This document shows positions 41,785 through 50,717 of a stretch of DNA of 58,984 bases, piece by piece; within the stretch, counting starts at the first letter, position 1; the number at the start of each line of letters is the position of its first letter. Below the pieces are notes generated by a model. It was given only the letters and a program-made list of their open reading frames with translations, was not told the origin of the DNA and made no database searches. The stretch is from NCBI GenBank assembly GCA_902536295.1, contig CACAWS010000007.1, positions 1-58,984 on the forward strand. Direction: 5' to 3'. Made by a program: the position numbers and the translations under genes. This DNA comes from an uncultured SAR86 cluster bacterium. Lineage in GTDB: Bacteria; Pseudomonadota; Gammaproteobacteria; Magnimaribacterales; AG-339-G14.

Positions 41785-42408
41785 TTAACTTTGTTCTTTC
41801 TCAATTAAGTAATTCACAACATCTAAGAGATCTTCAGTTCCAATTTCTCTGCTGGGAGAAACTTTATACTTTCCATTCACAATAAATGCTGGGACGCCCT
41901 TTATACCGTATTTGAATGCAAATAACTCAGCTTTTCTCAAATTATTTTTCAAACCAAAAGAATTAGTAGCTGCGAGATATTGATCTTCTTGAATTCCATA
42001 ACCTTGAAAAAAAGGAATGACTTCTTTATCGGAAAGCATCATTTTTCTATTGTAATGAATGGCGCTAAAAATTCCTTGAATAGCTTCTGGTACCTTCAGA
42101 GTTTCAGTCGCAAAAAAAAGTTTAGCGTGAGTTTTGGTCTGTTCATTCCAAACAACAGGTAACCTGAAAAAATCTACCTCTGAACTTACTTCACTCTTCC
42201 AGTCTTTGATTAATTGTTCCAAGCTAAAACAATGTCCACAGCCAAACCAAAAAAATTCAATGACTTCTATTTTTTCTGGGTTTCTAGTAGGTAACGGCTC
42301 TATTAATTCGTAATGTCTGCCTTCTTGGTAGTCTTTAGCGAAAGCGGAAGAACAAAATAGGCTTAAAACTAAAACTAATAAAACGTTTTTAATACAATCC
42401 TGAAACAT
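41785..42408 (-). CDS. dsbA: Thiol:disulfide interchange protein DsbA
   Basis: A 207-residue periplasmic oxidoreductase: signal peptide (about 1-24, ending SSAFA), thioredoxin fold with an inserted helical domain, and active site C57-G-H-C60 (FGCGHC, unlike the CPHC of E. coli). A cis-proline loop (GVPAFIVNG) is near the end. It introduces disulfides into exported proteins and would be reoxidised by DsbB, encoded at 48.5 kb. Its start overlaps the cytochrome c4 gene by 20 bases. Confidence 0.93.
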   Translation of the reverse strand: MFQDCIKNVLLVLVLSLFCSSAFAKDYQEGRHYELIEPLPTRNPEKIEVIEFFWFGCGHCFSLEQLIKDWKSEVSSEVDFFRLPVVWNEQTKTHAKLFFATETLKVPEAIQGIFSAIHYNRKMMLSDKEVIPFFQGYGIQEDQYLAATNSFGLKNNLRKAELFAFKYGIKGVPAFIVNGKYKVSPSREIGTEDLLDVVNYLIEKEQS

Positions 42409-43027
42409 AATTTGCCACCGCTCTGATTTCTTCAGTAGTCAATCGGGCAGCTATTCCCTGCATAATCTTTGCATTGCTACTATGCACTCGCTCCCCATTT
42501 TTATAAGCCACTAAACTGGTAACGACGTACTCAGCTTTTTGACCACTCAACATGGGATAACCTGCAGACTCAACACCTTTCCCTTGTGGACCATGACATC
42601 CTGTACAAGCGGGTACACCGTTCGATAAATTTCCCGCTCTATAAATTCTTTGCCCCAATTCAAAATTTATACTGTCAGCTTGTCCAACTTTCACTTCCTG
42701 AGCAGCGTAAAATGCAGCAATATCTCTCAGTTGATCCTCGGAATAGTTGTCTAATAGACCCATCATAGACTCAATCATGCGCTCACCTTTTTGTACATGA
42801 ATTAGTTGAGCTAAAGTGTAGCTTTCTCTTTGTCCGGCTAAAGTTGGCCACTGACCAACTACGCTATTACCATCTACGCCATGACAGCCTGTACAAGTTG
42901 CCACTAGTTCGGAGCCCGCTTGCGGGTCACCTCTCTTAACTGCCTTTATTTCAGCTTTATCACTGGCTGCATAAATTGAACCAGACACTAAGATAATAAG
43001 GCTGAGCAACAATGAATTTCTATACAT
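42389..43027 (-). CDS. Dihaem cytochrome c4
   Basis: A 212-residue precursor with a signal peptide (about 1-20) and two CXXCH haem sites: C45-C48-H49 (ATCTGCHG) and C141-C144-H145 (PACTGCHG). The tandem-domain layout and the GLLDNYSEDQL region are typical of cytochrome c4, a periplasmic electron carrier to terminal oxidases. It is cotranscribed with dsbA, as in pseudomonads where c4 and dsbA are adjacent, and diverges from engB. Confidence 0.93.
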   Translation of the reverse strand: MYRNSLLLSLIILVSGSIYAASDKAEIKAVKRGDPQAGSELVATCTGCHGVDGNSVVGQWPTLAGQRESYTLAQLIHVQKGERMIESMMGLLDNYSEDQLRDIAAFYAAQEVKVGQADSINFELGQRIYRAGNLSNGVPACTGCHGPQGKGVESAGYPMLSGQKAEYVVTSLVAYKNGERVHSSNAKIMQGIAARLTTEEIRAVANYVSGLY

Positions 43028-43070
43028 TATTTATTCTTTTGTGGGCTAAGTGAGCAGAATTATATACTAT

Positions 43071-43090
43071 TGAAGGTAAATTTTCCTTCA
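43071..43090. repeat. Inverted repeat in the engB leader
   Basis: TGAAGG (43071-43076) and CCTTCA (43085-43090) flank TAAATTTT, forming a near-perfect 20-base palindrome seven bases before the engB ATG. It lies just downstream of a TATACT-like box. It could act as an operator or as a leader hairpin hiding the start; no function is known. Confidence 0.35.
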
Positions 43091-43097
43091 TAACCAT

Positions 43098-43709
43098 ATG
43101 TCTGAAAAAAGTATGCTGTTAAAGATAAATTTCGAAAAATCTTGTCCAAGTGAAAAATTTTTCCCACCTGACGAAGGGGTAGAACTTGCTATTTGTGGTC
43201 GTTCCAATTCTGGAAAATCTAGTATTTTAAATATGCTAGCCAATCAGAAAAAACTCGCAAAAACGTCAAATACACCCGGTCGAACACAGTCCATAAACTT
43301 TTTCAACGTCAATGAAGATCCTTCAAAAAAATTGGTAGACCTCCCTGGTTATGGCTATGCCAAAGCCTCAAAAAAAATGCAAAAGGAGTGGGGTCAACAA
43401 ATCACTAAATACATGGCCTCCCGCAGAAGCCTCCGAGGTATTATTTTAATCATGGACGTTAGACACCCTTTACAAGAAAGCGACTTAAATTTTATTGCTT
43501 GGTGTGAACAATACAATTTATCAATGCAAATTCTCTTAAATAAATCAGATAAAATATCAAGAAATAAAGCTTCTCAAGAACTTTTAAAATGCACAAAAAA
43601 AACTGCGCATAACTTATTGTTAGATAACCCGATGCTTATCTCAGCAAGAACCGCTTTAGGGGCCGATGAATTATCCAGAAAAATCTTAAATTGGATGGAA
43701 ATTAGTTGA
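43098..43709 (+). CDS. engB: Ribosome-biogenesis GTPase YihA/EngB
   Basis: A 203-residue TrmE-Era-type GTPase needed for 50S assembly. G1 is GRSNSGKSS (34-42), the G2 region is TPGRTQSINFF, G3 is DLPGYGYAKAS and G4 is LNKSDK. In many gammaproteobacteria it lies close to a cytochrome c4 gene and polA, as it does here (c4 divergent upstream, polA 2 kb downstream with an inserted gene pair between). Confidence 0.94.
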   Translation: MSEKSMLLKINFEKSCPSEKFFPPDEGVELAICGRSNSGKSSILNMLANQKKLAKTSNTPGRTQSINFFNVNEDPSKKLVDLPGYGYAKASKKMQKEWGQQITKYMASRRSLRGIILIMDVRHPLQESDLNFIAWCEQYNLSMQILLNKSDKISRNKASQELLKCTKKTAHNLLLDNPMLISARTALGADELSRKILNWMEIS

Positions 43710-43838
43710 AGAATCTTCTCTTAATTCTAGTTTTTATAGTTGAGAATAAGTAATCAATTCTTAGAAAGACTTAGTTTTGTTCTCCAGATGACATCAAAAG
43801 AAAAATATAATAAATTTATATTTTATGTTTTTAAAGTT

Positions 43839-43958
43839 ATGAAATTCTATTTAATTTCAATTTGTCTTTTAATATTAATGATGGCTTGCGGAGGCGGAAA
43901 TGATAACCCTGGAATTGAGTACAAAAACGTACCAGATGACCTTACTTTTCTCAATTAA
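43839..43958 (+). CDS. Small lipoprotein of unknown function
   Basis: A 39-residue precursor starting MKFYLISICLLILMMAC, with lipobox Cys17 followed by GGGNDNPG, a typical flexible lipoprotein linker. An in-frame upstream ATG at 43740 would add 33 residues without a signal and is rejected. The mature peptide is only 23 residues. Its stop directly abuts the next gene's ATG. TATAAT at 43806-43811 may be the -10 box for both genes. Confidence 0.6.
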   Translation: MKFYLISICLLILMMACGGGNDNPGIEYKNVPDDLTFLN

Positions 43959-45638
43959 ATGAAGCGATTTCTCTATCTTTATCTTTTTTTTACAACCAGT
44001 TTATATTCATTTCCTGACTTAAGTACATTCACTCAAGAGAGTCCCATCATTAGGAATGGAAAGTTATTTTATATTCATCAACATCAATTAGATGTAGCTT
44101 TTGGTCGAGTAAATGACTATTTATGTCTATTTAGAAATACAGATTACAAGAACTTCAGTAATTTAGAAGATGGAATAGGGTACAAGGCAATTCTAGATAA
44201 TAATGCTTGTCAGAACGGAGAAGTTAATCTCCCTTGGCTTGTAGTTTCAAAGCAGGCAACTTCCGCAGACAACTTGGTGATGGAAATGTCTATGCCCAAT
44301 ACAGTTGTTGACCCCAGAATAAAATTAATTTTAGAGGAAGAAACATCTGATGCTAATCCCTATGGCGTCCTTACTCTAGATTACCAATATTCTTCAATGG
44401 GACTTGGGGGGCTTAATAGACCTTTTTACAACGCGACGTACGAATCATCTATTTTGCCAAATAATCAGGTGCAATTTGAAACCGCAGTTTATATAGATGG
44501 AGTTGTATTGAATAATACAGTTGCGCCAGGTACAGAGGTTTATTTTTACACTTCCAAGACATTGCACAATCAAAATTCTGGTGGCTACGGTACCGTAACT
44601 GAGAGAATTTTTTTGACTTTACAAGATAGTCCTTTTGAACAAATTTCTCCAAATTTTTTTCTAAATGGGTACACAAAAAATTATCCAGATGGAAATCCAT
44701 ACAGTATTTCTACGACTAATTTTGCCTACAACGATAACGTAGTTAAATACGAAATAACTTATGGTTATACAGGTACAAAAAATCTTATTGGTTTTGAGTC
44801 GGGAGGGAACGTTGTTCTTCAGGAATCATCTGCAGGAACAGAGCTATGCGTGGAAAGGTCAGCTTCATGGACGTACGTTCCTGCAAAAAGATATGGAGTT
44901 TATAATTCGGAAGGTGTCAGAATAGCTTTTTCAACTGAAAATTTAAACGAAGCGCTTACAGCCGACTATGATTATGCTACTACAAACACGCTTTGGAATG
45001 GCAAAGTAAAAATATTCAGTGGCGGTTGGTTAGGCACTGCACTGCAATGTAAAAAAATAGCTGATGGCAGTTTCTATGGAGATGGATTATGTCCCGGAAC
45101 TATTATAGGTGATGTTTCTTCAGTTATTCTAATAGACAATAACTACTATCAAAATTTTCCTTTATTTGATGTTCCAGAAGGCACGATTTTAACCATCGAC
45201 GAATCTGGAGGTGCAGAGTACTCCGGTGAGGAGTTCTACATCAGACAATTAGGGGTGAGCAAAGTTTATCCAGCGAGATCCCTAGGAGATGCTGAATGTG
45301 CGTCTTTGACCATTCAACCTTCATTGGACACTCCGGACCATACTTTTCACAACTATCCAGTTGTAAGCACTCCAAGAACTGGAGCAATTCTTGTAAATAA
45401 ACTTAATGCAACAACGGATATATTTGCTGGAGGAATTGTTTATTCTAAGGATGGAGATGCAGATGAAGACGGCGTATTGAATTATCTTGATGCTTTTCCT
45501 GAAAACCCTGGTAAAAGTTTAGACGCAGATCATGATTTAATTGCGGACATAGAAGATGAAGCAGTGACAATATTTCAGCCAGATTTGACAGAATATAAAA
45601 ATTTAGACAAGTTTCTATATTCAAATTATTTGGATTAA
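43959..45638 (+). CDS. Secreted protein with C-terminal thrombospondin-type-3-like calcium-binding segment
   Basis: A 559-residue protein with a short signal peptide (about 1-17). Most of it (about 20-490) is rich in Gly, Asn, Tyr and Thr with beta-strand character and few cysteines, and I do not recognise it. At about 498-532 Asp-rich turns (DGDADEDGVLNYLDAFPENP, then DADHDLIADIED) match TSP3-type calcium-binding repeats common in marine secreted proteins. No autotransporter, PEP-CTERM or outer-membrane anchor is seen at the end. It is cotranscribed with the preceding 39-residue lipoprotein and inserted between engB and polA. Confidence 0.7.
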   Translation: MKRFLYLYLFFTTSLYSFPDLSTFTQESPIIRNGKLFYIHQHQLDVAFGRVNDYLCLFRNTDYKNFSNLEDGIGYKAILDNNACQNGEVNLPWLVVSKQATSADNLVMEMSMPNTVVDPRIKLILEEETSDANPYGVLTLDYQYSSMGLGGLNRPFYNATYESSILPNNQVQFETAVYIDGVVLNNTVAPGTEVYFYTSKTLHNQNSGGYGTVTERIFLTLQDSPFEQISPNFFLNGYTKNYPDGNPYSISTTNFAYNDNVVKYEITYGYTGTKNLIGFESGGNVVLQESSAGTELCVERSASWTYVPAKRYGVYNSEGVRIAFSTENLNEALTADYDYATTNTLWNGKVKIFSGGWLGTALQCKKIADGSFYGDGLCPGTIIGDVSSVILIDNNYYQNFPLFDVPEGTILTIDESGGAEYSGEEFYIRQLGVSKVYPARSLGDAECASLTIQPSLDTPDHTFHNYPVVSTPRTGAILVNKLNATTDIFAGGIVYSKDGDADEDGVLNYLDAFPENPGKSLDADHDLIADIEDEAVTIFQPDLTEYKNLDKFLYSNYLD

Positions 45639-45648
45639 ATTTCTAAGC

Positions 45649-45681
45649 GCCCATTGATTCAAAAAGGGGAGATCAATGGGC
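45649..45681. terminator. Hairpin between convergent secreted-protein gene and polA
   Basis: GCCCATTGAT (45649-45658) and ATCAATGGGC (45672-45681) form a perfect 10-base stem around a 13-base purine-rich loop, in the 114-base gap between convergent genes. It is well placed to end one or both transcripts but lacks a clear T-tract on either side. A weaker AAGGA/TCCTT stem follows. Confidence 0.5.
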
Positions 45682-45752
45682 TTAAGGAGAGAGTATCCTT
45701 ATTTCTTAGGAGAATGCTTTTTAGACTGAGAAGGTTTTAAAAAGTTCGTAAT

Positions 45753-48494
45753 TTAATGAGCTTCGCCCCAATTATCTGCAATGCCACTTTCAACTTCTAG
45801 TGGCACCTTTAATGAAGCTGCGTTTTGCATCAGTTTAGATACCTCTTTCTCAACCATCGACACATTTTTTTCTGGGACCTCTAATATTACTTCGTCATGT
45901 ACTTGCAGGATCATTTTAGCATTTACTTTTTCTTTTTTTAGCCACTCATGAATTGAAATCATTGCAATTTTCATAATATCTGCTGCCGTACCTTGCATGG
46001 GTGCATTAATTGCTGCTCTTTCTGCGCCTTGACGCGTTCTTCCGCTGTAGATTCCTGGCAAATACAAACGCCTACCAAAAATTGTTTCGACAAAACCTTT
46101 TTCTCTAGCTCTTTCTTTTGTTTGTTCCATGTATAGTTTTACACCAGGGTATTTTGCAAAATATGAGTCAATGTAATCTTGTGCTACCGTTCTTGGCAGT
46201 CCTAGCGCCTTTCCCAAACCAAAAGCCGACATGCCATAAATTAACCCAAAATTTATTGCCTTTGCACTTCGCCTGTCTTCATCGCTGGCCTCTTTCCCGG
46301 GAGCTGCAAAAACTTCTGAGGCTGTTGCAGTATGGATATCCTCACCGTTCTCAAAAGCTGAGATCATATTTTTATCGCCTGATAAATGCGCCATGATTCG
46401 CAACTCAATTTGCGAGTAATCGATCGCTAGCAATTTATACCCTTTGGGAGCAACAAAAGCTTTACGAATCATTCGACCTTCTTCAGTTTTAATTGGAATG
46501 TTTTGTAAATTGGGATCGGCAGAAGACAATCTTCCGGTGGTAGTAACCGCCTGATGATAAGAAGTGTGAACTCTGCCGGTCGCTGGAGAGATTTGTTCTG
46601 GCAGTGAATCTGTATAAGTACTTTTTAGTTTTGCTAGAGTTCTATGTTCCAATAATATTTTAGGCAACTCATAATCTCTCGCCAAGTCTTGTAGGACTGA
46701 TTCATCAGTTGATGGCTGCCCGCCAGGAGTTTTCTTGATGACCGGCAGATCCATTTCGTCGAAAAAGATGGCTCTTAAATCCTTGGTGGAAGCTAAATTA
46801 AATTCTTTTCCTGCTTCTTTAAAAGCTTTTTCTTCGAGGCCACTAATACGCTGTCCAAGATTATTGGACTGAATTTTCAACTCATCGGCGTTAACTAAAG
46901 CTCCGTTTTGTTCAACTTCTGATAACACCGGAATCAAAGGCAAGTCGATATCCGCTAAAACTTTTTCAAGAGACTTGGTTTTACTCAATTTTTCTTGCAA
47001 AACGTTGTGGCATCTCAAAGTTATGTCTGCATCTTCCGCAGCGTAATGAGTAGCGGTTTCTAAATCAACGTTATTAAAAGTGATTTGCTTCACTCCCTTG
47101 CCGGCAACTTCTTCGTAGCTAGTGGCTTCGTAATTCAAATAAAATTTAGCCATGGCATCCAAGTTGTGACGCGTTGCTGTTGAGTCCAAAACGTAAGACA
47201 TCAGCATGCTATCGCTAACAATATTATTCAGTTCCAAGCCGTGTTGGGCGAGAACGTTTCGATCAAATTTTATGTGTTGCCCAACAATCGGTACTTTCTC
47301 TAACAACGGCTTTAGTTTTTTTAATACCAATTCTTTTTTTAATTGTTTAGGTGCCTCAGCATAATCGTGGCTGATGGGAATGTAGGCTCCCTCGCCTTCT
47401 TTAGAAGAAAGTGAAATACCAACTAATTCTGCAGTCGTGAAGTCTAGGCCATCGGTTTCGGTGTCTAGCGCAATCAACTTGGCTTTGCTTAACTTTTCAA
47501 TCAAAGCATCAAGATCTGATTCTTTCAAAATGCATTCATAACTTGCATTGATATCCTTTAGTTTTGGCGTTTCTTTTTTTAAAGCTTCGGGTGGTTCAGT
47601 TGGTTTTGCCTTTGAGGTCGATTTATCAACTTTGCTTTTAATGAGTGTTTTAAATTCTAATTCGGTAAATAATTCAAAAATTTTAGCCTCGTCTCTTGGC
47701 TCAACTTTAAGATCTTCAATACCAAAGTCCAATGCGACGTCTTTTTTAATGGTAGTTAATTGCTTGGATAATTTAAGTTGCTCAATGCCTTCTCTTAGAT
47801 ATTCACCGACCTTGCCTGTAATTTCATCTGCAGATTCAATAATCTTTTCTACTGAGTCATATTTATTTAACCAATTCACGGCAGTTTTTGGACCCACTTT
47901 ATTAACACCTGGAATGTTATCTGAAGTGTCCCCAACCAAAGCTAAGTAATCGATAATTTGATCAGGTCTAACGCCAAACTTTTTCATCACTCGATCTTCA
48001 TCAAGTAATTCATTAGTCATTGTATTTACTAAGGTGATGTTTTTAGTCACCAGTTGGGCTAAGTCCTTATCGCCTGTTGAAACAACTGTTTTAATGCCTT
48101 TGCTTTCAGCTTCGGTTGCTAAGGTGCCAATTACGTCATCTGCTTCTACTCCATCGACAATAAAAAGCTTCAATCCTAAAGCACGACAAATGTCATGAAT
48201 CGGTTGAATTTGAGGTCTTAAATCATCTGGCATTGGCGGTCTGTTGGCCTTGTATTCACTGTACATTTCATTTCGAAAAGTCTCGCCTTTGGCGTCAAAG
48301 ATCATGCCCACTGGACTATTAGGATGATCTTCTAAAATTCGCATCACCATGGTGGTCACTCCTCGGACCGCGCCAGTTGGCTGGCCAGAGGAAGTAGTTA
48401 ATGGCGGCAACGCATGGTAAGCGCGATAAATATAAGACGAACCATCCACTAAAATAACTGAGTCGTTGTCAGTAATACTTTCGGGTTTTGCCAT
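45753..48494 (-). CDS. polA: DNA polymerase I
   Basis: A 913-residue polymerase with all three activities. The ATG at 48494 (MAKPESITDN) is chosen over a TTG one codon earlier. Residues about 1-290 form the 5'-3' exonuclease (LVDGSSYIYRAYHALPPL and the helix-hairpin-helix DNIPGVNKVGPKTA). About 330-500 form an active 3'-5' exonuclease (ALDTETDGLD). The rest is the Klenow polymerase: DYSQIELRIMAHLSGD, the O-helix INFGLIYGMSAFGL and QVHDEVILEVP. It works in Okazaki-fragment maturation and excision repair. Confidence 0.96.
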   Translation of the reverse strand: MAKPESITDNDSVILVDGSSYIYRAYHALPPLTTSSGQPTGAVRGVTTMVMRILEDHPNSPVGMIFDAKGETFRNEMYSEYKANRPPMPDDLRPQIQPIHDICRALGLKLFIVDGVEADDVIGTLATEAESKGIKTVVSTGDKDLAQLVTKNITLVNTMTNELLDEDRVMKKFGVRPDQIIDYLALVGDTSDNIPGVNKVGPKTAVNWLNKYDSVEKIIESADEITGKVGEYLREGIEQLKLSKQLTTIKKDVALDFGIEDLKVEPRDEAKIFELFTELEFKTLIKSKVDKSTSKAKPTEPPEALKKETPKLKDINASYECILKESDLDALIEKLSKAKLIALDTETDGLDFTTAELVGISLSSKEGEGAYIPISHDYAEAPKQLKKELVLKKLKPLLEKVPIVGQHIKFDRNVLAQHGLELNNIVSDSMLMSYVLDSTATRHNLDAMAKFYLNYEATSYEEVAGKGVKQITFNNVDLETATHYAAEDADITLRCHNVLQEKLSKTKSLEKVLADIDLPLIPVLSEVEQNGALVNADELKIQSNNLGQRISGLEEKAFKEAGKEFNLASTKDLRAIFFDEMDLPVIKKTPGGQPSTDESVLQDLARDYELPKILLEHRTLAKLKSTYTDSLPEQISPATGRVHTSYHQAVTTTGRLSSADPNLQNIPIKTEEGRMIRKAFVAPKGYKLLAIDYSQIELRIMAHLSGDKNMISAFENGEDIHTATASEVFAAPGKEASDEDRRSAKAINFGLIYGMSAFGLGKALGLPRTVAQDYIDSYFAKYPGVKLYMEQTKERAREKGFVETIFGRRLYLPGIYSGRTRQGAERAAINAPMQGTAADIMKIAMISIHEWLKKEKVNAKMILQVHDEVILEVPEKNVSMVEKEVSKLMQNAASLKVPLEVESGIADNWGEAH

Positions 48495-48545
48495 CAATAC
48501 ATTTAAGAGGTGATTCGTTATAATTTAATTAAGTTTATTAGACCT

Positions 48546-49058
48546 ATGCCAAAAGTTCTAACCCAGATTGCATTTTTTTTCTTTGGTACGCGCAGAAGAA
48601 TTCTTGGATCTATTTTATCCGCTTGTATTTACCTTCTCATTTTTGCTTTTTATATGGAGTATCGTTTGGGCTTAGAACCTTGCCCAATGTGTATTGTTCA
48701 AAGAATAGCCATCGCCCTAGTTGCCTTAGTTGCTTTGATAGCAATGATTCATCATAGAGGATTGGATTGGTATTTTGGCGCCATAACTTTAATTACCTTG
48801 GGAGGAGCGGCATCAGCAACTAGACACCTTTACTTGCAATCCTTACCAGCAGATCAAATTCCATCATGCGGCCCCGATCTAGCATATTTAATCAAATTTT
48901 CTTATTTCGAAGATGCTTTGCGAATGCTATTTATTGGTGATGGAAATTGTGCAGAAATTGTATGGACCCTTTTGGGTATATCCATTCCGGGATGGGTTTT
49001 AATTGCCTGCATTCAAATTTTAGTAATGTCAGCTCTAGCACTTAAAATCAGAACCTGA
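48546..49058 (+). CDS. dsbB: Disulfide bond formation protein DsbB
   Basis: A 170-residue inner-membrane protein with four helices that passes electrons from DsbA to quinones. The ATG at 48546 is preferred to an in-frame GTG at 48510. Functional cysteines are C46/C49 (EPCPMC) in the first periplasmic loop and C108 and C135 (PSCGPD, GNCAEI) in the second. TATAAT at 48519-48524 suggests a promoter with a short leader. Its TGA shares one base with the rmuC ATG. Confidence 0.93.
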   Translation: MPKVLTQIAFFFFGTRRRILGSILSACIYLLIFAFYMEYRLGLEPCPMCIVQRIAIALVALVALIAMIHHRGLDWYFGAITLITLGGAASATRHLYLQSLPADQIPSCGPDLAYLIKFSYFEDALRMLFIGDGNCAEIVWTLLGISIPGWVLIACIQILVMSALALKIRT

Positions 49059-49945
49059 TGGATTTTTCAGCGCTGACTTTAATCTTTTCTTTATGCACTC
49101 TAGCGTTAGTGATTTTTCTTTTTTTGAAACAAAGAGATAGAGAAAATGATAATAGCGGTCAAAAAGGATTGCTCGAAAATAAAATAGATTCTGTTTCAAA
49201 GGATCTTAATGAAATAGAAAACCAACTTGCTTCGGTTACAACTCCAATCAACGAATTGAATCGTTTTTTAGGGGGTAATGTCACTACTGGAAGATTGGGA
49301 GAGTGGAACTTAGAATCGATCGTGAAAGAAATTCTCTCCGATGGAAGCTATGAATTCCAAGCAAACATAAATCCTGAAAATCAAGATAGAGTAGATTGTG
49401 CTGTCAAGACTGCAGATGGAGTTACGATTCCGATCGATTCAAAATTTTATGCTGGTCAATACAAGCAATATCAAGAAGCTGGGCAAGCAAACATTAGGGC
49501 AAACGTTCTAAGAGATTTAAGAACAGCGATCTTAAGAGATGCAGACGACATCGCAACAAAATATCTTCGACAAAATTCTACTTCAAACTATGCTGTGCTT
49601 TATATTGCGTCAGAAAAACTAATAGACCTTGTTGATGAAATAGAAAATTTAAGACAGGACTGTCTCTCAGAAAAGAAGATATTGATTCAAGGTCCAAATA
49701 CGCTAGCAGCATTTCTAGATACAATAAGAATTGGTCATCATTATTTGGAGTTGAACGAAACTGCAGCAAAAGTTGCTGAAGTTGTTAGAAAAATTAAAAC
49801 TCAGTTTGATAGTTTTGACAAAAGTGCAGACGGAGTATTAAAAAGATTAGATGCGTCCGTAAAAGAAGTCACGGCACTGCAAACGAGAATAAATGTTTTG
49901 GGAAGAGAGCTAAATAAAGGAAGTGAAGAATTAAAAGATGAATAA
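49058..49945 (+). CDS. rmuC: DNA recombination protein RmuC homologue
   Basis: A 295-residue protein: N-terminal membrane helix (about 4-22), coiled coil (about 35-65), then the RmuC nuclease-like domain with GRLGEWNLESIVKEIL, RVDCAVKTADGVTIPIDSKF (about 110-129; Asp and Lys of the PD-(D/E)XK-like core) and IQGPNTLAAFLDTIR. RmuC limits inversions at short inverted repeats in E. coli. It is shorter than the E. coli protein (475). Its end feeds into a strong terminator. Confidence 0.9.
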   Translation: MDFSALTLIFSLCTLALVIFLFLKQRDRENDNSGQKGLLENKIDSVSKDLNEIENQLASVTTPINELNRFLGGNVTTGRLGEWNLESIVKEILSDGSYEFQANINPENQDRVDCAVKTADGVTIPIDSKFYAGQYKQYQEAGQANIRANVLRDLRTAILRDADDIATKYLRQNSTSNYAVLYIASEKLIDLVDEIENLRQDCLSEKKILIQGPNTLAAFLDTIRIGHHYLELNETAAKVAEVVRKIKTQFDSFDKSADGVLKRLDASVKEVTALQTRINVLGRELNKGSEELKDE

Positions 49946-49973
49946 AAAAAGGGGGCAAATTGCCCCCTTTTTT
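49944..49973. terminator. Bidirectional rho-independent terminator
   Basis: AAAAAAGGGGGCA-AAT-TGCCCCCTTTTTT is a perfect GC-rich stem with A and T tracts on either side. It serves rmuC on the plus strand and the convergent secreted-protein gene on the minus strand. It is the cleanest terminator in the window. Confidence 0.95.
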
Positions 49974-49986
49974 ATATAGATATTTA

Positions 49987-50691
49987 TTAATCCCAAGCTT
50001 TAATTGGTGTCACTATTCCTCTTCTGACGATGGATCTATTTCTTCTAACTGAATTTTGGAATTCAGCAAAATCTGCATTGTCCATATTCAATAAATCCAT
50101 AGTAGCCATTAGATTTGCCATGTCTGATCCGCCGATAAACGCAAAATGAGTGTAATCGTCACCTGCAACAACTCTTTCCACTCCAAAAGAACGAGTGAGT
50201 TGTCCGTTTGCTATTGCTGCGTCAGTAAACTTTTTATATGCATCTACATAAGAAGCTTCATTTCTGACATTGATTTCAAACACTGCAAAAGCGTTATCTT
50301 GAGTCCAATCTCCAGCTTCATAAACTGATTTAACTAAGGTTTGTTCTGTTGCCACAGAAACTGCTGAAAGTTCAGTTAAAAAAGTTCCATATTCTGGACA
50401 AGTGCTCAAAGTAGCGAAAGTATCGTTCAAGGCTTGAGCTCCTTCGTAAGTCACAACAAAAGTGTGTGTTTGAGGCTCGTGGCCATTAAAAGCTTCGCCC
50501 ATCAAGGCTACTGAGAATGGCGCTGTCTGGCCACATTCAGATGCCATGAATTTATCCATTGCAGCGACTACTGCCGGGGGGTTGCTAACTGTCATTCCGA
50601 AATAAGCATAGTATGTATCCTTTTCCATGCCATGACCATCGGCGAAAACAAGCCCGCTTGAGATTAGAAGTGTTAGTAATATTTTTTTCAT
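49987..50691 (-). CDS. Secreted protein of a tandem family (copy 1), function unknown
   Basis: A 234-residue exported protein with a signal peptide (about 1-17, ending GLVFA). The mature part appears to be two similar alpha/beta halves, about 25-115 and 125-220, each with a strand-helix-strand rhythm like dimeric ferredoxin-like (Dabb/ABM-type) domains. It ends with VRRNRSIVRRGIVTPI. Two cysteines (about 53 and 97) may pair. A strong AAGGAG precedes the ATG. It is the most diverged of three adjacent genes of similar size, order and architecture, and the last before the terminator at 49.95 kb. Confidence 0.7.
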   Translation of the reverse strand: MKKILLTLLISSGLVFADGHGMEKDTYYAYFGMTVSNPPAVVAAMDKFMASECGQTAPFSVALMGEAFNGHEPQTHTFVVTYEGAQALNDTFATLSTCPEYGTFLTELSAVSVATEQTLVKSVYEAGDWTQDNAFAVFEINVRNEASYVDAYKKFTDAAIANGQLTRSFGVERVVAGDDYTHFAFIGGSDMANLMATMDLLNMDNADFAEFQNSVRRNRSIVRRGIVTPIKAWD

Positions 50692-50717
50692 TTTTTCTCC
50701 TTACCAATAAATAAAAA

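Noticed and set aside
47548-47949. 133-codon plus-strand frame antisense to polA
   Set aside because: Contained in the polA exonuclease region, Ser-rich with no domain, no ribosome binding site.
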